A stretch of 64,000 nucleotides of DNA from assembly GCA_947632615.1 (NCBI GenBank), contig CANRPW010000003.1, positions 1-64,000 on the forward strand, in the 5' to 3' direction. The translations under genes were made by a program, and so were the position numbers. Origin of the DNA: an uncultured Clostridia bacterium (GTDB lineage: Bacteria; Bacillota; Clostridia; Lachnospirales; CAG-274). Each line of letters begins with the position of its first letter. Positions within the stretch are counted from its first letter, which is position 1. This document shows positions 43,106-53,285 of the stretch, one piece after another. The notes below the pieces were generated by a model. It was not told the DNA's origin, did no database searches, and saw nothing but the letters and a program-made list of their open reading frames with translations.

Positions 43106-44119
43106 ATGCACATGGCTGATGCTTTGTTGTCGCCTTACGTAGCAGGCGCTGTTGGGACAGCAGCCTTAGGCGTAGGGGCTTACAGTATTTACAAAATAAG
43201 AAAGGAAAGTGACGAAAGCAAAATACCGCTTATGGGTGTAATGGGCGCTTTTGTTTTTGCGGGGCAAATGATAAATTTTGCAATACCCGGCACGGGCTCA
43301 AGCGGACATCTTTGCGGCGGGCTTATGCTTGCTGCTCTTTTAGGGCCTTGTGAGGCTTATATATCTATGATGGCTATACTTTTAGTTCAGTGCATTTTAT
43401 TTGCTGACGGCGGACTTATGGCGTATGGCTGTAACGTCTGGAATATGGCTTTTTACGCCTGCTTTTTCGGCTATTTATGTATTTTCAGACCTATTGTGGG
43501 AAGTAAGCCTACCAAAAAGAGAATAATAGCAGGTTCACTTATTGCCTGTGTTTTAAGCCTTCAGCTCGGAGCTTTCAGCGTGGTTTTGGAAACTTTGCTT
43601 TCCGGCGCTGCAAAGCTGCCGCCTCTTACATTTTTAATGCTTATGCAGCTAATACACCTTTCCATAGGGCTGGTAGAGGGCATTATAACCTCCTGCGTGC
43701 TTATATTTATAGGCTCTGTAAAGCCCGAGCTTATATCTTCCGAAAAACAGACGGAAAAGACCTCCCTTAAAAAGGTCATAGTTATATTTGCTATTATAAC
43801 TGTTTTTGTAGGCGGGGGCTTATCGGCTCTTGCTTCGTCAAAGCCTGACGGACTTGAATGGTCTGTATTAAATGCTTCCGAAGGGGAGGTTATTCCTGAG
43901 AAGCAGACTGTATTTGACGATATTATAGATAAGACGGCTCTGCTGCCGGATTATAATTCGGACAGCTTTGGCAGTGAGACTTTCGGTACGAGGTTCAGCG
44001 GGATCGTTGGCTCTGTGGTCGTGGGGGTATTTCTTGCGGTTTGCTGTGTTATATTTAAGTTGTTTAAAAAGGGTGTTGTAAATGACCATACAGGAAAGGG
44101 CAATAGGGGCGATAAATAA
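43106..44119 (+). CDS. cbiM: Cobalt/nickel ECF transporter substrate component (CbiM with PDGLE domain)
   Basis: A 337-aa membrane protein. The N-terminus MHMADALLSPYVAG is the metal-binding signature of CbiM/NikM, whose first His residues bind the ion after Met processing. About seven helices follow. The C-terminal part carries SSKPDGLEWS, the PDGLE domain that replaces CbiN or NikN. The start at 43106 follows AAAGGGTGATATT. It overlaps cbiQ by 38 bases. Metal choice between cobalt and nickel is open. Confidence 0.9.
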   Translation: MHMADALLSPYVAGAVGTAALGVGAYSIYKIRKESDESKIPLMGVMGAFVFAGQMINFAIPGTGSSGHLCGGLMLAALLGPCEAYISMMAILLVQCILFADGGLMAYGCNVWNMAFYACFFGYLCIFRPIVGSKPTKKRIIAGSLIACVLSLQLGAFSVVLETLLSGAAKLPPLTFLMLMQLIHLSIGLVEGIITSCVLIFIGSVKPELISSEKQTEKTSLKKVIVIFAIITVFVGGGLSALASSKPDGLEWSVLNASEGEVIPEKQTVFDDIIDKTALLPDYNSDSFGSETFGTRFSGIVGSVVVGVFLAVCCVIFKLFKKGVVNDHTGKGNRGDK

Positions 44120-44843
44120 AACCGAAAGGCTTTCCGGGAAAAATACATTTATACATAATACAGATCCTATTGCTAAATTTATAGTTACTGTTATATATAT
44201 AGCCTTTATCAACTCAGTGGACATCTATGCGCCCTGGGCTCTTTTGCCGTTTTTGTTTTACAATATAATTATATTTATATTGGCAGAGATACCTCCTATT
44301 GAGTCATTGGGGCGAATTTTAGTAATTATGCCCTTTATACTTATTGTTGGGTTGGGAAATGTGATTTTCGACAATTCTCAGATAGAAATATGGTATGGAG
44401 TGTATGTATCGGGAGGGCTTCTCTCATTTATAAGCATTTTACTCAGAGGCTTTTTGGGTGTTGCGGCGCTTTATGCTTTTATATGCACTACGGGAGTTTA
44501 TGCCTTTTGCCGAAGGCTTTTCGTAAACCGATACCTTGGCTTTTTTGCCGGCATAATAGCGCTTATGTACAGATATATAATACTTATGCTTGAGGAAAGC
44601 TCGGATATTATGAAGGCATATTCTTTAAGAAAGGGCAGCAATAAAATAAGCCTTAAGGAGGCAGGCTCTGTATTGGGGCTGTTTTTTATGAGAGTGGCTG
44701 ACAAGGCTGACAAGGTATATAATGCCATGCGGCTGAGGGGCTTTTGTATTGAGGCGGGACCGAGCAAAATATCATTTAAGGATGTTTTGTATATTCTGTT
44801 TTTTGTATTATTATTTTTATTGTTCAGACTGTGGGGGAGATGA
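44082..44843 (+). CDS. cbiQ: ECF transporter T component CbiQ
   Basis: A 253-aa transmembrane coupling protein. About six hydrophobic segments are present, and the coupling motif near the C-terminus appears as YNAMRLRGF. It couples ATP hydrolysis by CbiO to the S component. A stop at 44843 is followed one base later by the cbiO start. Confidence 0.9.
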   Translation: MTIQERAIGAINKTERLSGKNTFIHNTDPIAKFIVTVIYIAFINSVDIYAPWALLPFLFYNIIIFILAEIPPIESLGRILVIMPFILIVGLGNVIFDNSQIEIWYGVYVSGGLLSFISILLRGFLGVAALYAFICTTGVYAFCRRLFVNRYLGFFAGIIALMYRYIILMLEESSDIMKAYSLRKGSNKISLKEAGSVLGLFFMRVADKADKVYNAMRLRGFCIEAGPSKISFKDVLYILFFVLLFLLFRLWGR

Positions 44844-44844
44844 A

Positions 44845-45567
44845 ATGGCATATATAAGCTGTAAAAATTTGTGCTTTTCTTATGATGAAGGACAGGTAAT
44901 AAATAATCTCACATTGGATATAGATAAGGGAGAGAGCATTGGTATCGTAGGGGCAAACGGCGCAGGCAAGTCTACCCTTATGCAGATAATTATGGGGCTT
45001 AATACGGGCTTTTCGGGAAGTGTATCTGTGGACGGCATATCTCTTTCGGCAAAAAACTTTAATAAAATAAGAAGAAAAGTGGGCTATATTTTTCAGGATT
45101 TTGACACTCAGCTTTTTATGCCGACGGCTTATGAGGACGTATGCTTTGGGCTTAAGGGCAAGGAAGCCGCAAAAGCCGATGACATATTCAAAAGGCTTAA
45201 TATAGAAAGGCTAAAGAGCAAATATACCCATAAAATGTCAGGGGGCGAAAAAAAGCTTGTAGCTATTGCTTCCGTGCTTGTTATGAAGCCTGAGTGCATA
45301 CTGTTTGACGAGCCTACGGTAGGGCTTGACCCCAAAAACAGAGAAAACATAATAAATATAATACGCTCTCTTGACATTACAAAGGTTATAGCGACTCACG
45401 ACCTGGATATGGCGCTGGAGGTATGCGACAGAATAATTGTTATGAAAGACGGCACTATATCTGCCGGGGGACTGCCCGAAGACATATTGCTTGATGAAAA
45501 TATAATGAAAGAAAACGACCTCGCTTTGCCCATAGGCTTTAAAAATTGGAAAAAATATAAAGTATAA
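44845..45567 (+). CDS. cbiO: ECF transporter ATPase CbiO
   Basis: A 240-aa ABC ATPase with Walker A GANGAGKST, Q-loop FQDFDTQLF typical of ECF ATPases, signature MSGGEKK, Walker B CILFDEPTVGLDP and switch His in ATHDLDMA. The ATG at 44845 follows GGGGGAGATGAA. It completes the cbiMQO unit. Confidence 0.94.
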   Translation: MAYISCKNLCFSYDEGQVINNLTLDIDKGESIGIVGANGAGKSTLMQIIMGLNTGFSGSVSVDGISLSAKNFNKIRRKVGYIFQDFDTQLFMPTAYEDVCFGLKGKEAAKADDIFKRLNIERLKSKYTHKMSGGEKKLVAIASVLVMKPECILFDEPTVGLDPKNRENIINIIRSLDITKVIATHDLDMALEVCDRIIVMKDGTISAGGLPEDILLDENIMKENDLALPIGFKNWKKYKV

Positions 45568-45623
45568 TGCATCCCTAAAGGTGACAATATATATACAGAG
45601 CTTAATAATTAGGAGGTATTTTT

Positions 45624-45851
45624 ATGAACACTAAGCCTTATGATATAACAGCTCTTACTATAATTATTATAGGAGCTATAAACTGGGGACTTATAGGGTT
45701 TTTCCAGTTTGACCTTATTGCTGTTCTCTTCGGCGGTATGAGCTCTGTAATTTCAAGGATCATTTATGCTATAGTGGGACTTTGCGGTCTTTACGGGCTT
45801 ACAATGTATTCGAGAATTTCAGACAGAAAGCTGTCAGAACAGAGAAATTAA
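45624..45851 (+). CDS. DUF378 family small membrane protein
   Basis: A 75-aa protein with two hydrophobic segments. The signature ALTIIIIGAINWGLIGFFQF and the second helix GLCGLYGLTMY match DUF378. Function is unknown. TTAGGAGGT precedes the ATG. It follows cbiO by 56 bases and may share its transcript. Confidence 0.88.
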   Translation: MNTKPYDITALTIIIIGAINWGLIGFFQFDLIAVLFGGMSSVISRIIYAIVGLCGLYGLTMYSRISDRKLSEQRN

Positions 45852-45865
45852 GCTTTAAAAGCAGA

Positions 45866-45905
45866 TGCAGACGACTCTTGAAGTTTGGAAGCGTCTGCTT
45901 TTTTT
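45866..45905 (+). terminator. Terminator after the DUF378 gene
   Basis: AGCAGACG-type stem 45867-45873 pairs with 45892-45898 (CGTCTGC), followed by seven or more T residues. Confidence 0.8.
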
Positions 45906-46123
45906 CTTTTGTACATTATTACCAAAGAAGGAATTTTGCTTCTTTGTTAAAAATACACGGAAAACTTTTGCTGTAATTTGTAAAAATATATGAATTTTTT
46001 TGAAAAATTACAGACCACTTGAAATTTTCCATAAAAAACCTGTAGAAAAAAAGCCGATATTTTAGATGTTTTTATATTAATAATAAATTTTTTTCAATTT
46101 TTTTTAAAAAGTGTCTTTACAAA

Positions 46124-46151
46124 TTGACTAAAAAAAGGTATTATATATATA
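46124..46151 (+). promoter_or_regulatory. Promoter of the sugar ABC transporter
   Basis: TTGACT at 46124-46129 and TATATA at 46146-46151, spacer 16. The 386-base gap 45852-46237 otherwise holds only the terminator and very AT-rich DNA with no further gene. Confidence 0.5.
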
Positions 46152-46237
46152 GACTGATTATTGCACATTTAATCATTATAGGTTAACAGTGTGATGGTTT
46201 TATGCAAAATTACCTAAATAAGTAAAGGGGGATTTTT

Positions 46238-47881
46238 ATGAAGAAGAACATTTTAACAAAGGCTGCTACTCTTGCAGTTGCTTTGTTAATGGTTTCGAGT
46301 CTTTCAGCCTGTGGCGGCTCTAAGTCTACCGTTCAGCTCGTTGACGGCAAGCCAAGCGAAATTTCCGTAATGGCTACCACAATTCTCACCGAGAACAACG
46401 GTCACGAAGAGTTCTGCGAAGAATATGAAAGACAGACCGGCATCAAGCTCAGAATTGAAAAGCCCGAGCACAATCAGTACTACGAAAAGGTTGGTATAAC
46501 CTTCGCTGCTGAAGAGCCCTGCGACGTTATTGAGCTTGGTTCAACCTACTACCCATCTTATGCCTCTGAGGGTGTTCTTTGGGACATGACAGACGCTTGG
46601 GAAAGCTCGGACCTTAAAGCTTCGGGTATAGTAGACGAAAGATACATTGAAGGTATGAAATGCGACGGTGACGTTAATGTATTAGACCCCGACGATGCAG
46701 ATTATGAAGAAAAGCTTGCAGCAGTAAGCGATCGCATTTACGGCTTCCCAAATCAGCGCGGCGGCGGTACAGTTACATATGTTCGTAAGGACTGGATGGA
46801 TGCACTTGGCATTTCCGATCCTACAAACTATGAAGAATTTAAAAATATGCTTATAGCATTTAAAGACATCAAGTCAGTTCCTAAATATGCTGAGAAGTAC
46901 GGCAGCCAGGAAATTTATCCTCTTACAGCCGCAGGTCTTATCAGCTCAGAGTCGCCTTATGAAATTTATCTTCGTGAATTCTATCAGGACGCAAGACCCG
47001 ACGTTCACTATGATGAAGAACAAGGCAAATATGTAGACGGCGTTCTTGAGCCTGAAATGGCCGAAGCGCTTGAAAGAATTAAAGAAGCATGGGATCTTCA
47101 GATAATCGACCCCGGTTCTGTTTCTAATAAGACATCAACCTGCCGTGATAAATTCCAGAACGGCACAGTCGGCGCATTCAACTACTGGGCAGGTACTTGG
47201 ATGAGAACACTCAACAGAAACATGACAGCGAAAGATCCCGAGGCTGTTATCTATCCGCTTCCTTCATTCGATAAGGAAAAGGAATATTACATCGAACGTC
47301 CTGCAACTGCTTATGTTATTACAAACTTCTGCCAGTATCCAAAAGAAGTATTTGATAACTTCATTCTCTTCTCACATGACGGCGGAAACGGACAGCTTCT
47401 CTTCACACACGGTGTAGAAGATGTACATTACACGGTAACACAGAGAAAGGACGAATCTAATACAGAGAAGGGTGTTGCTTCCAACATCGTATCTGCTGAG
47501 GCTCTTCCTACAAAGGCAGACCCCAACACATTGTTTGAAAAGTCATTCTATGACGGTCCTCTTACAATTACTAAGTTTGACGATCCTATCGCTATTGAAG
47601 ACGAAGACCTTATCAGACAGTCACTCGCTGTATTTGATGACTCTGCAATTCTTTACGATCTTCCTGTTATGGACTCTGTTGTTGCTGAACAGCTTCCTGA
47701 AGTTGAAACAGCTAAGCAGCAGCTTCTTACAAACATCGTGATCGAAAAGATGTCTGTTCAAGATGCACTCAATAAGTATGCCGAAGATACAAAGGTAGAA
47801 AGAGAAGTCATCTTTAAGAATCTTAACGGTGAGTATGAAGAATATGCAGGTATCGCAAACGGCGCAGCAGACGCTGAATAA
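46238..47881 (+). CDS. Carbohydrate ABC transporter substrate-binding lipoprotein
   Basis: A 547-aa extracellular binding protein. Signal peptide MKKNILTKAATLAVALLMVS with lipobox LSACGG marks a lipoprotein. The rest resembles LplA-type solute-binding proteins of Clostridia. GGGGGATTTTT precedes the ATG. Codon use is strongly biased to C-ending codons, unlike neighbouring genes, which fits high expression. Sugar or oligosaccharide type is unknown. Confidence 0.92.
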   Translation: MKKNILTKAATLAVALLMVSSLSACGGSKSTVQLVDGKPSEISVMATTILTENNGHEEFCEEYERQTGIKLRIEKPEHNQYYEKVGITFAAEEPCDVIELGSTYYPSYASEGVLWDMTDAWESSDLKASGIVDERYIEGMKCDGDVNVLDPDDADYEEKLAAVSDRIYGFPNQRGGGTVTYVRKDWMDALGISDPTNYEEFKNMLIAFKDIKSVPKYAEKYGSQEIYPLTAAGLISSESPYEIYLREFYQDARPDVHYDEEQGKYVDGVLEPEMAEALERIKEAWDLQIIDPGSVSNKTSTCRDKFQNGTVGAFNYWAGTWMRTLNRNMTAKDPEAVIYPLPSFDKEKEYYIERPATAYVITNFCQYPKEVFDNFILFSHDGGNGQLLFTHGVEDVHYTVTQRKDESNTEKGVASNIVSAEALPTKADPNTLFEKSFYDGPLTITKFDDPIAIEDEDLIRQSLAVFDDSAILYDLPVMDSVVAEQLPEVETAKQQLLTNIVIEKMSVQDALNKYAEDTKVEREVIFKNLNGEYEEYAGIANGAADAE

Positions 47882-47909
47882 TAATTATTAATAAGAAAGG
47901 GTGAATCGA

Positions 47910-48881
47910 ATGTCTCAACCGGTACAAAAAGGTAATTATGACCATATTGTAGTTAAAAAGCCTGCTTTGACAACGAGAATAAAGAGATATGGCTGGTTCT
48001 ATTTAATGTTCCTGCCGGTAGTAGTAGTACTTTTCATATTCTACTATGCACCTATGTACGGAATTTCATTCTCATTATATAACTATAAGCCAAACGGCAA
48101 GCCGGCTCAGTTTGTAGGACTTGCAAACTTCCAAAAACTGCTTACCGACCCGACCTTCTGGTCATCATTTAAGAACACGCTTATAATTTCATTTGTAAAC
48201 CTTGTTCTTGCAATGGTAACATCAGTAGTTGTTGCTCTTCTTCTCAACGAAATTCAGAAGGCGCTCGTTAAAAAAGTTATCAACACAGTATTATACCTGC
48301 CTCACTTCCTTTCATGGGTAGTTGTTGCATCTATATTCATACTTTTACTTCAGCCCAACGGACTTCTCAGCACTATCCTTTATCACTTACATATCATAAG
48401 TGAAGAATCGCTGAAACAAACCGACTGGCTGACCCAGAAGCAATGGTGGAGAATTTTCTTCTACATCATCAACAGATGGAAAGAAATTGGTTGGGGAACT
48501 GTAATCTATATCGCCGCTCTTGCAGGTATCTCACCTGACTACTACGAAGCAGCCGAGATCGACGGTGCAAACAGATGGCAGCAGACAATAAACATTACGC
48601 TTCCTTCAATTTCAAATACTATCCTCGTAGTATTTATTCTTAACCTTGCTAAGGTGCTTAACATATTCGAATCAGTATTCGTGCTTTACAATGCAGCCGT
48701 TTACTCAGTTTCTGACGTTATCGCAACTTATACATACCGTGTAGGTCTTAAGCCTACTGTTGGTCTTCCTAACTACGGTTATTCAACGACCATCGGTGTA
48801 TTCAGATCTATCGTATCATTGATCCTTGTAATCATTACGGACAACATCTCTAAGAAAGTCCGTGGTTACGGAATAGTATAA
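47910..48881 (+). CDS. Carbohydrate ABC transporter permease, LplB type
   Basis: A 323-aa inner-membrane protein with six helices (first: WFYLMFLPVVVVLFIFYYAP). The EAA loop is YYEAAEIDGANRWQQTINI. The ATG at 47910 follows AAAGGGTG; a GTG at 47901 in frame lacks correct spacing. Same biased codon use as its neighbours. No ATPase is encoded here, so a shared MsmK-type ATPase is expected elsewhere. Confidence 0.94.
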   Translation: MSQPVQKGNYDHIVVKKPALTTRIKRYGWFYLMFLPVVVVLFIFYYAPMYGISFSLYNYKPNGKPAQFVGLANFQKLLTDPTFWSSFKNTLIISFVNLVLAMVTSVVVALLLNEIQKALVKKVINTVLYLPHFLSWVVVASIFILLLQPNGLLSTILYHLHIISEESLKQTDWLTQKQWWRIFFYIINRWKEIGWGTVIYIAALAGISPDYYEAAEIDGANRWQQTINITLPSISNTILVVFILNLAKVLNIFESVFVLYNAAVYSVSDVIATYTYRVGLKPTVGLPNYGYSTTIGVFRSIVSLILVIITDNISKKVRGYGIV

Positions 48882-48898
48882 TAAAGGGGGTTTAGTAG

Positions 48899-49774
48899 AT
48901 GGTATATAAATTTAGCTTAACTGACCCTAGATTTAGAGGAAGATCGATATTTGCCATATTCAACTTCATATTCATGGCTTTACTTATGGCAGCAATGCTC
49001 CTTCCCATTATCAAGGTTTTGTCAGACTCCTTCAATGCGGAAACTATTTACGGTTTCAACCTGATCCCAACTAGCCCCACAATAGACGGTTATAAATATG
49101 TTATTGCCAGAGGCGGTTCGGAATATTTACAGGCATTTGGTATATCAGTGCTTACAACAATTTTAGGAACATTTGTAGGTCTTCTTCTTTCAACAATAGG
49201 TGCTTATGTACTTATTCAGAAGGAAATGCCCGGAAACAAATTCTTCGGATATATGTTCCTTTTCACAATGATGTTCAGCGCAGGTACTATACCTCTTTTC
49301 CTCGTTATCAAGGCTATCGGACTTTATAACTCACTTTGGGCAGTTATATTCCCATTGTCTATGAACGTTTATAACCTCGTTCTTATGAGATCATTCTTCG
49401 AGCAGCTTCCAAGGGCTCTTTTTGAAGCTGCTGAGATCGACGGATGTACACCTATCGGAACTTTCTTCCGTATCGTGCTTCCTCTTTCAAAGGCTGCTCT
49501 TGCTTCGATCGGTCTGTTCTTTGCAGTTGCTATGTGGTCAGAGTACGTTCACTACGTAATCTACATCTCAGATACAGCAAAGTACAACTTCCAGGTTAAG
49601 TTAAGAACTCTCGTAATCGACGATACATTCACACTTGACAGTAACTTCAACGCAACACTTAATACTGTTAAGAACGCAGCTATCATAATAGCTATACTTC
49701 CTTTCATATTCATCTACCCATTCTGCCAGAAATACTTTATGACAGGTGTAACAATGGGCGCAGTAAAGGAATAA
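48899..49774 (+). CDS. Carbohydrate ABC transporter permease, LplC type
   Basis: A 291-aa permease with six helices. The EAA loop is LFEAAEIDGCTPIGTFFRI and the conserved C-terminal end is YFMTGVTMGAVKE. A GGGGG lies upstream of the ATG. It pairs with the LplB-type subunit. A strong terminator follows 9 bases after the stop. Confidence 0.94.
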   Translation: MVYKFSLTDPRFRGRSIFAIFNFIFMALLMAAMLLPIIKVLSDSFNAETIYGFNLIPTSPTIDGYKYVIARGGSEYLQAFGISVLTTILGTFVGLLLSTIGAYVLIQKEMPGNKFFGYMFLFTMMFSAGTIPLFLVIKAIGLYNSLWAVIFPLSMNVYNLVLMRSFFEQLPRALFEAAEIDGCTPIGTFFRIVLPLSKAALASIGLFFAVAMWSEYVHYVIYISDTAKYNFQVKLRTLVIDDTFTLDSNFNATLNTVKNAAIIIAILPFIFIYPFCQKYFMTGVTMGAVKE

Positions 49775-49782
49775 TAAATAAC

Positions 49783-49812
49783 AAGCCACTCCGCAAGGGG
49801 TGGCTTTTTTTA
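49783..49812 (+). terminator. Terminator after the sugar transporter
   Basis: AAGCCACTCC pairs with GGGGTGGCTT around a GCAA loop, followed by T residues. A second weaker stem, AACCATG/CATGGTT with T run, lies at 49867-49899. Confidence 0.85.
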
Positions 49813-50019
49813 TGAAATGTAATTGATATGATCACAAAATATAATTTTATTTACCCTTCCGGGCAGAACCATGTAAAGTATTTTATCTTTCATGGTTTTT
49901 TTGTGTTTAAAAATGTATGGGATAAATTGTAATAAAAAAGTAACAATATATGGGTGTGATTTGTGTTATAATTAAACCCAAAGGGAGTTTATGTTTGTGC
50001 AAAGTTTGGGGTGATATGT

Positions 50020-53000
50020 ATGGATCTGAGACTTAGCGAATTTATTATAAGAAAATTTATAAAGGATGGACAGGAATATTTTTTTGGTAAAAAGCAGTCT
50101 GAGTCAGGGCAGGTTGCCGGAGTGAGAATGGTAGACTGCGAAAGGATAAGATTTGCCGGGAGAATTAAAGAGGGCGAAAATAAGGAGTATATGGCTGAGG
50201 TTGAGTTTAATATAAAGGGAGAACCCGTAAGCTGTGACTGCTCCTGCGGGAAGGAAAGCCGCTGCCGACACGCTGCGGCTCTTATGTTTGAAATAATGAA
50301 AACTAAGGGTCGGGGAGTAGGCAGCTTAAGTACAAATTATGTGGCTTCAAAAAATATGCTCAATCTTTTTGAAAAGCATAGGCTTGGGCAGATAAACAAG
50401 CTTATAGTGGCTTCTACAGGCAAGCTTAAGCTGGAGCCAAGGCTTTATTTTGAAAAGGGCAGAATAGAGATGGAGCTTTACATCTCTAAAAGAGGCAGAA
50501 GAAAAAACAAGATAGACGATATATTTGAGTTTATATCCCTTACAGACAGAAACAACGGCAGCAATATGCGTGAATATAAATATAATGCTGAGGGCTTTAC
50601 CTCTGAGGGCAAGGCTCTTCTTAATTTTGTGTTCGATCGCTATGAGGTTAAGACGGGGTTTATAGCTCTTTCAAACCTGACGGAAGACAGGGGCAGGCTT
50701 ATAATTAAGGGCGCCGACCTTGACGGGCTTTTTGAGCTGCTTTTAAACAGGAATGTTGAGGCAGTTGTTGGGGACGAGCTTTGCACTATAAAGCTGTCGG
50801 ACGAAGAGCCTTATGCCCGCCTGATGATAGAGGGCGACGACGGAAAGGCAAGCCTTAAAAGAAACTTCAAGACCTCGGGTATATATATTTCCAACAGCTA
50901 TGGCTATGTTCTTTTAAATAAATGCCTTTACAGAACCTCCGCAGAATATGGCGCTATTATTAAAGATATTGACGACTCCTTCAATATTGCGGAAAGTGAA
51001 GAGATAGTATTCGGAGCTAACGACCTGACAGGGCTTGTGGATTTTGTAGTGCCCATGCTTATACGCCACGGCCTTTTGGAAAACGAGGGACGTATATACA
51101 AAAGCCTTTCCATGACGCCTTTTACGGGGCAAATATATATCGAAAATGTGGGAAAACAGATAGTTGCCAATGTAAAATTTATATATGGCGACACTATTAT
51201 AGATTATAATGACAAAAACTCTTACAGAGAATACAGAAATGACAGAGCCGAGAGCTTCCTGCGGCTTATGCTTGAGGGCATGGGCTTTGAAGACAGGGGC
51301 ACTGCCGGTTTTGTAATGACGGGAAACGAGCAGATATTTGAGTTTTTAAAATTCGGGCTTAAAGCCTTAGGCAGGTCTGCCGAGGTATATCTTTCAAACG
51401 ACCTTAAGCGTATAAGAAAGACTGTTGATAAAACCGTTAAGGTTGGCGCAAGATATGATGGCAAGCTGGTGGAGATGGACTTTGATATAAAGCCCTGGAA
51501 TTTTGAAGAGCTGAGAGGCGTATTTTCTGCCTATGACGACAAAAAGAGCTTTTACAGATTTTCTGACGGCAGCTTTATAAGCATTAAGGATAATGAGGCA
51601 TTTCTTAAGTTTTTAAGGCTGTTTAATGTAGGCAAAAAGGAAGCCGAAAATGGGAGCTTTACCGTAAATTCGGCAGCCATAATAGCTGTTGACAGCGTAT
51701 TTGACGATAAGGAAAAAAGATTTTTAAATGTAGACAAGCTCACAAGACATATTTTAGACAAATTCAGCGACTTAAATATTGCCGACTATAAAATTCCGCC
51801 GTTTTATGAGAACCTGCTCAGAGATTATCAGAAAAAGGGCTTTAAATGGCTGAAGACCATAGGCGAGTGCGGCTTTGGGGGCATACTTGCCGATGATATG
51901 GGTCTTGGAAAGACTATACAGTTTATTTGCTTTTTAAACGACAGATATCTCACAGAAACAAAGCCCTCACTTGTGGTTTGCCCCACCTCTCTTATATTCA
52001 ACTGGGAGGCAGAGCTTGAGAGATTTGGCGGAGGGCTTAACTATGCCGTTGTATACGGCGACAAGGGCGCAAGAGCAGAAATTTTAAAAGAGGACAGACA
52101 GCTTTTCATCACCTCTTATGAAACCCTTAAAAGGGATATAGACATATACAGAGAGATGGACTTTGCTGTTCTGGCGGCCGATGAGGCGCAGTTTATTAAA
52201 AATCACGACACTAAAAATTTTGAGGCAATTTCCTCTCTTAAAACAGATGTGAGATTTGCCCTTACAGGCACTCCCTTTGAAAACAGACTGGGAGAACTTT
52301 GGTCGCTGTTTGACTTCATAATGCCGGGCTATCTGGGTAAATACAGGAGCTTTTCAACAAATTTTGAAAAGCCCATTATGAAAAACAACGACGTCACCAA
52401 AATGAATATACTTAAAAAATTCATTATGCCCTTTGTATTAAGGCGTGAAAAGGGCGAGGTGCTTCGCGACCTGCCCGAAAAGTCGGAGTATTACAGCTAT
52501 ACCCCTATGACAGAGGAGCAGCACAAGCTATATATGGCGCAGCTTTTACATGCAAGGGGCATTATAGAGGCAGACTATGCCAATAATGAAATGAGCCGTA
52601 TAAAAATACTTAAAGAAATAACAAGGCTAAGACAGATCTGCTGTCATCCCTCGCTGTTTTTGCCGGGGTATAAGGGAGAGTCGGGAAAGCTCAATTATGT
52701 TATGGAAAACATTTCGGGTCTTCTTGCAGGCGGACATAATGTAATTTTATTTTCTCAGTTTACTTCTATGCTTGAGATAATCAAAAATGAGCTTATGCAA
52801 AGGGGTATAGAATTTTTCTACCTTGACGGACATACACCCCCGGGCAAGAGAATTGAGTATGTAAACCTTTTCAATAGCAGCAAGGGCGGCTCGATATTCC
52901 TCATATCACTTAAAGCAGGGGGTACGGGGCTTAACCTTACAGGTGCTGATATCGTGCTGCATTACGACCAATGGTGGAATCCTGCTGTTATGGAGCAGGC

Positions 53001-53193
53001 AGCCGACAGAGCGCACAGGTTCGGTCAGGTAAGACGTGTGCAGGTGTACAACATAATCACAAAGGGAACTATAGAAGAAAAGATATTAAAGCTACAGAGC
53101 AAAAAGAAACAGCTTTTCAACGAGGTGTTTGACCTTGAAGACCATATTATTGAAAATATAACTAAGGAAGAGCTTTTAGAGCTGTTTTCTTAA
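50020..53193 (+). CDS. SNF2-family helicase with SWIM zinc finger
   Basis: A 1057-aa DEAD-like helicase. An N-terminal SWIM finger (CDCSCGKESRCRHA near residue 75) is followed by a long middle region. The SNF2 core has LADDMGLGKTIQFI near 625, DEAQ box AADEAQFIKN, TGTPFENRLGELWS, and the C-terminal QAADRAHRFGQ motif near 1000. Such proteins remodel nucleoprotein complexes or RNA polymerase in bacteria; the target is unknown. The ATG at 50020 follows GGGGTGAT. An extended -10 TGTTATAAT lies at 49965-49972. Confidence 0.92.
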   Translation: MDLRLSEFIIRKFIKDGQEYFFGKKQSESGQVAGVRMVDCERIRFAGRIKEGENKEYMAEVEFNIKGEPVSCDCSCGKESRCRHAAALMFEIMKTKGRGVGSLSTNYVASKNMLNLFEKHRLGQINKLIVASTGKLKLEPRLYFEKGRIEMELYISKRGRRKNKIDDIFEFISLTDRNNGSNMREYKYNAEGFTSEGKALLNFVFDRYEVKTGFIALSNLTEDRGRLIIKGADLDGLFELLLNRNVEAVVGDELCTIKLSDEEPYARLMIEGDDGKASLKRNFKTSGIYISNSYGYVLLNKCLYRTSAEYGAIIKDIDDSFNIAESEEIVFGANDLTGLVDFVVPMLIRHGLLENEGRIYKSLSMTPFTGQIYIENVGKQIVANVKFIYGDTIIDYNDKNSYREYRNDRAESFLRLMLEGMGFEDRGTAGFVMTGNEQIFEFLKFGLKALGRSAEVYLSNDLKRIRKTVDKTVKVGARYDGKLVEMDFDIKPWNFEELRGVFSAYDDKKSFYRFSDGSFISIKDNEAFLKFLRLFNVGKKEAENGSFTVNSAAIIAVDSVFDDKEKRFLNVDKLTRHILDKFSDLNIADYKIPPFYENLLRDYQKKGFKWLKTIGECGFGGILADDMGLGKTIQFICFLNDRYLTETKPSLVVCPTSLIFNWEAELERFGGGLNYAVVYGDKGARAEILKEDRQLFITSYETLKRDIDIYREMDFAVLAADEAQFIKNHDTKNFEAISSLKTDVRFALTGTPFENRLGELWSLFDFIMPGYLGKYRSFSTNFEKPIMKNNDVTKMNILKKFIMPFVLRREKGEVLRDLPEKSEYYSYTPMTEEQHKLYMAQLLHARGIIEADYANNEMSRIKILKEITRLRQICCHPSLFLPGYKGESGKLNYVMENISGLLAGGHNVILFSQFTSMLEIIKNELMQRGIEFFYLDGHTPPGKRIEYVNLFNSSKGGSIFLISLKAGGTGLNLTGADIVLHYDQWWNPAVMEQAADRAHRFGQVRRVQVYNIITKGTIEEKILKLQSKKKQLFNEVFDLEDHIIENITKEELLELFS

Positions 53194-53285
53194 AACCGAA
53201 AATATGCTTAATTTTTGCTAAATCACTTGAAATCCTCTTTAAAGTGTAGTATCATAGTGCTTGACGGAGGGAGGACAGCTTTCGG

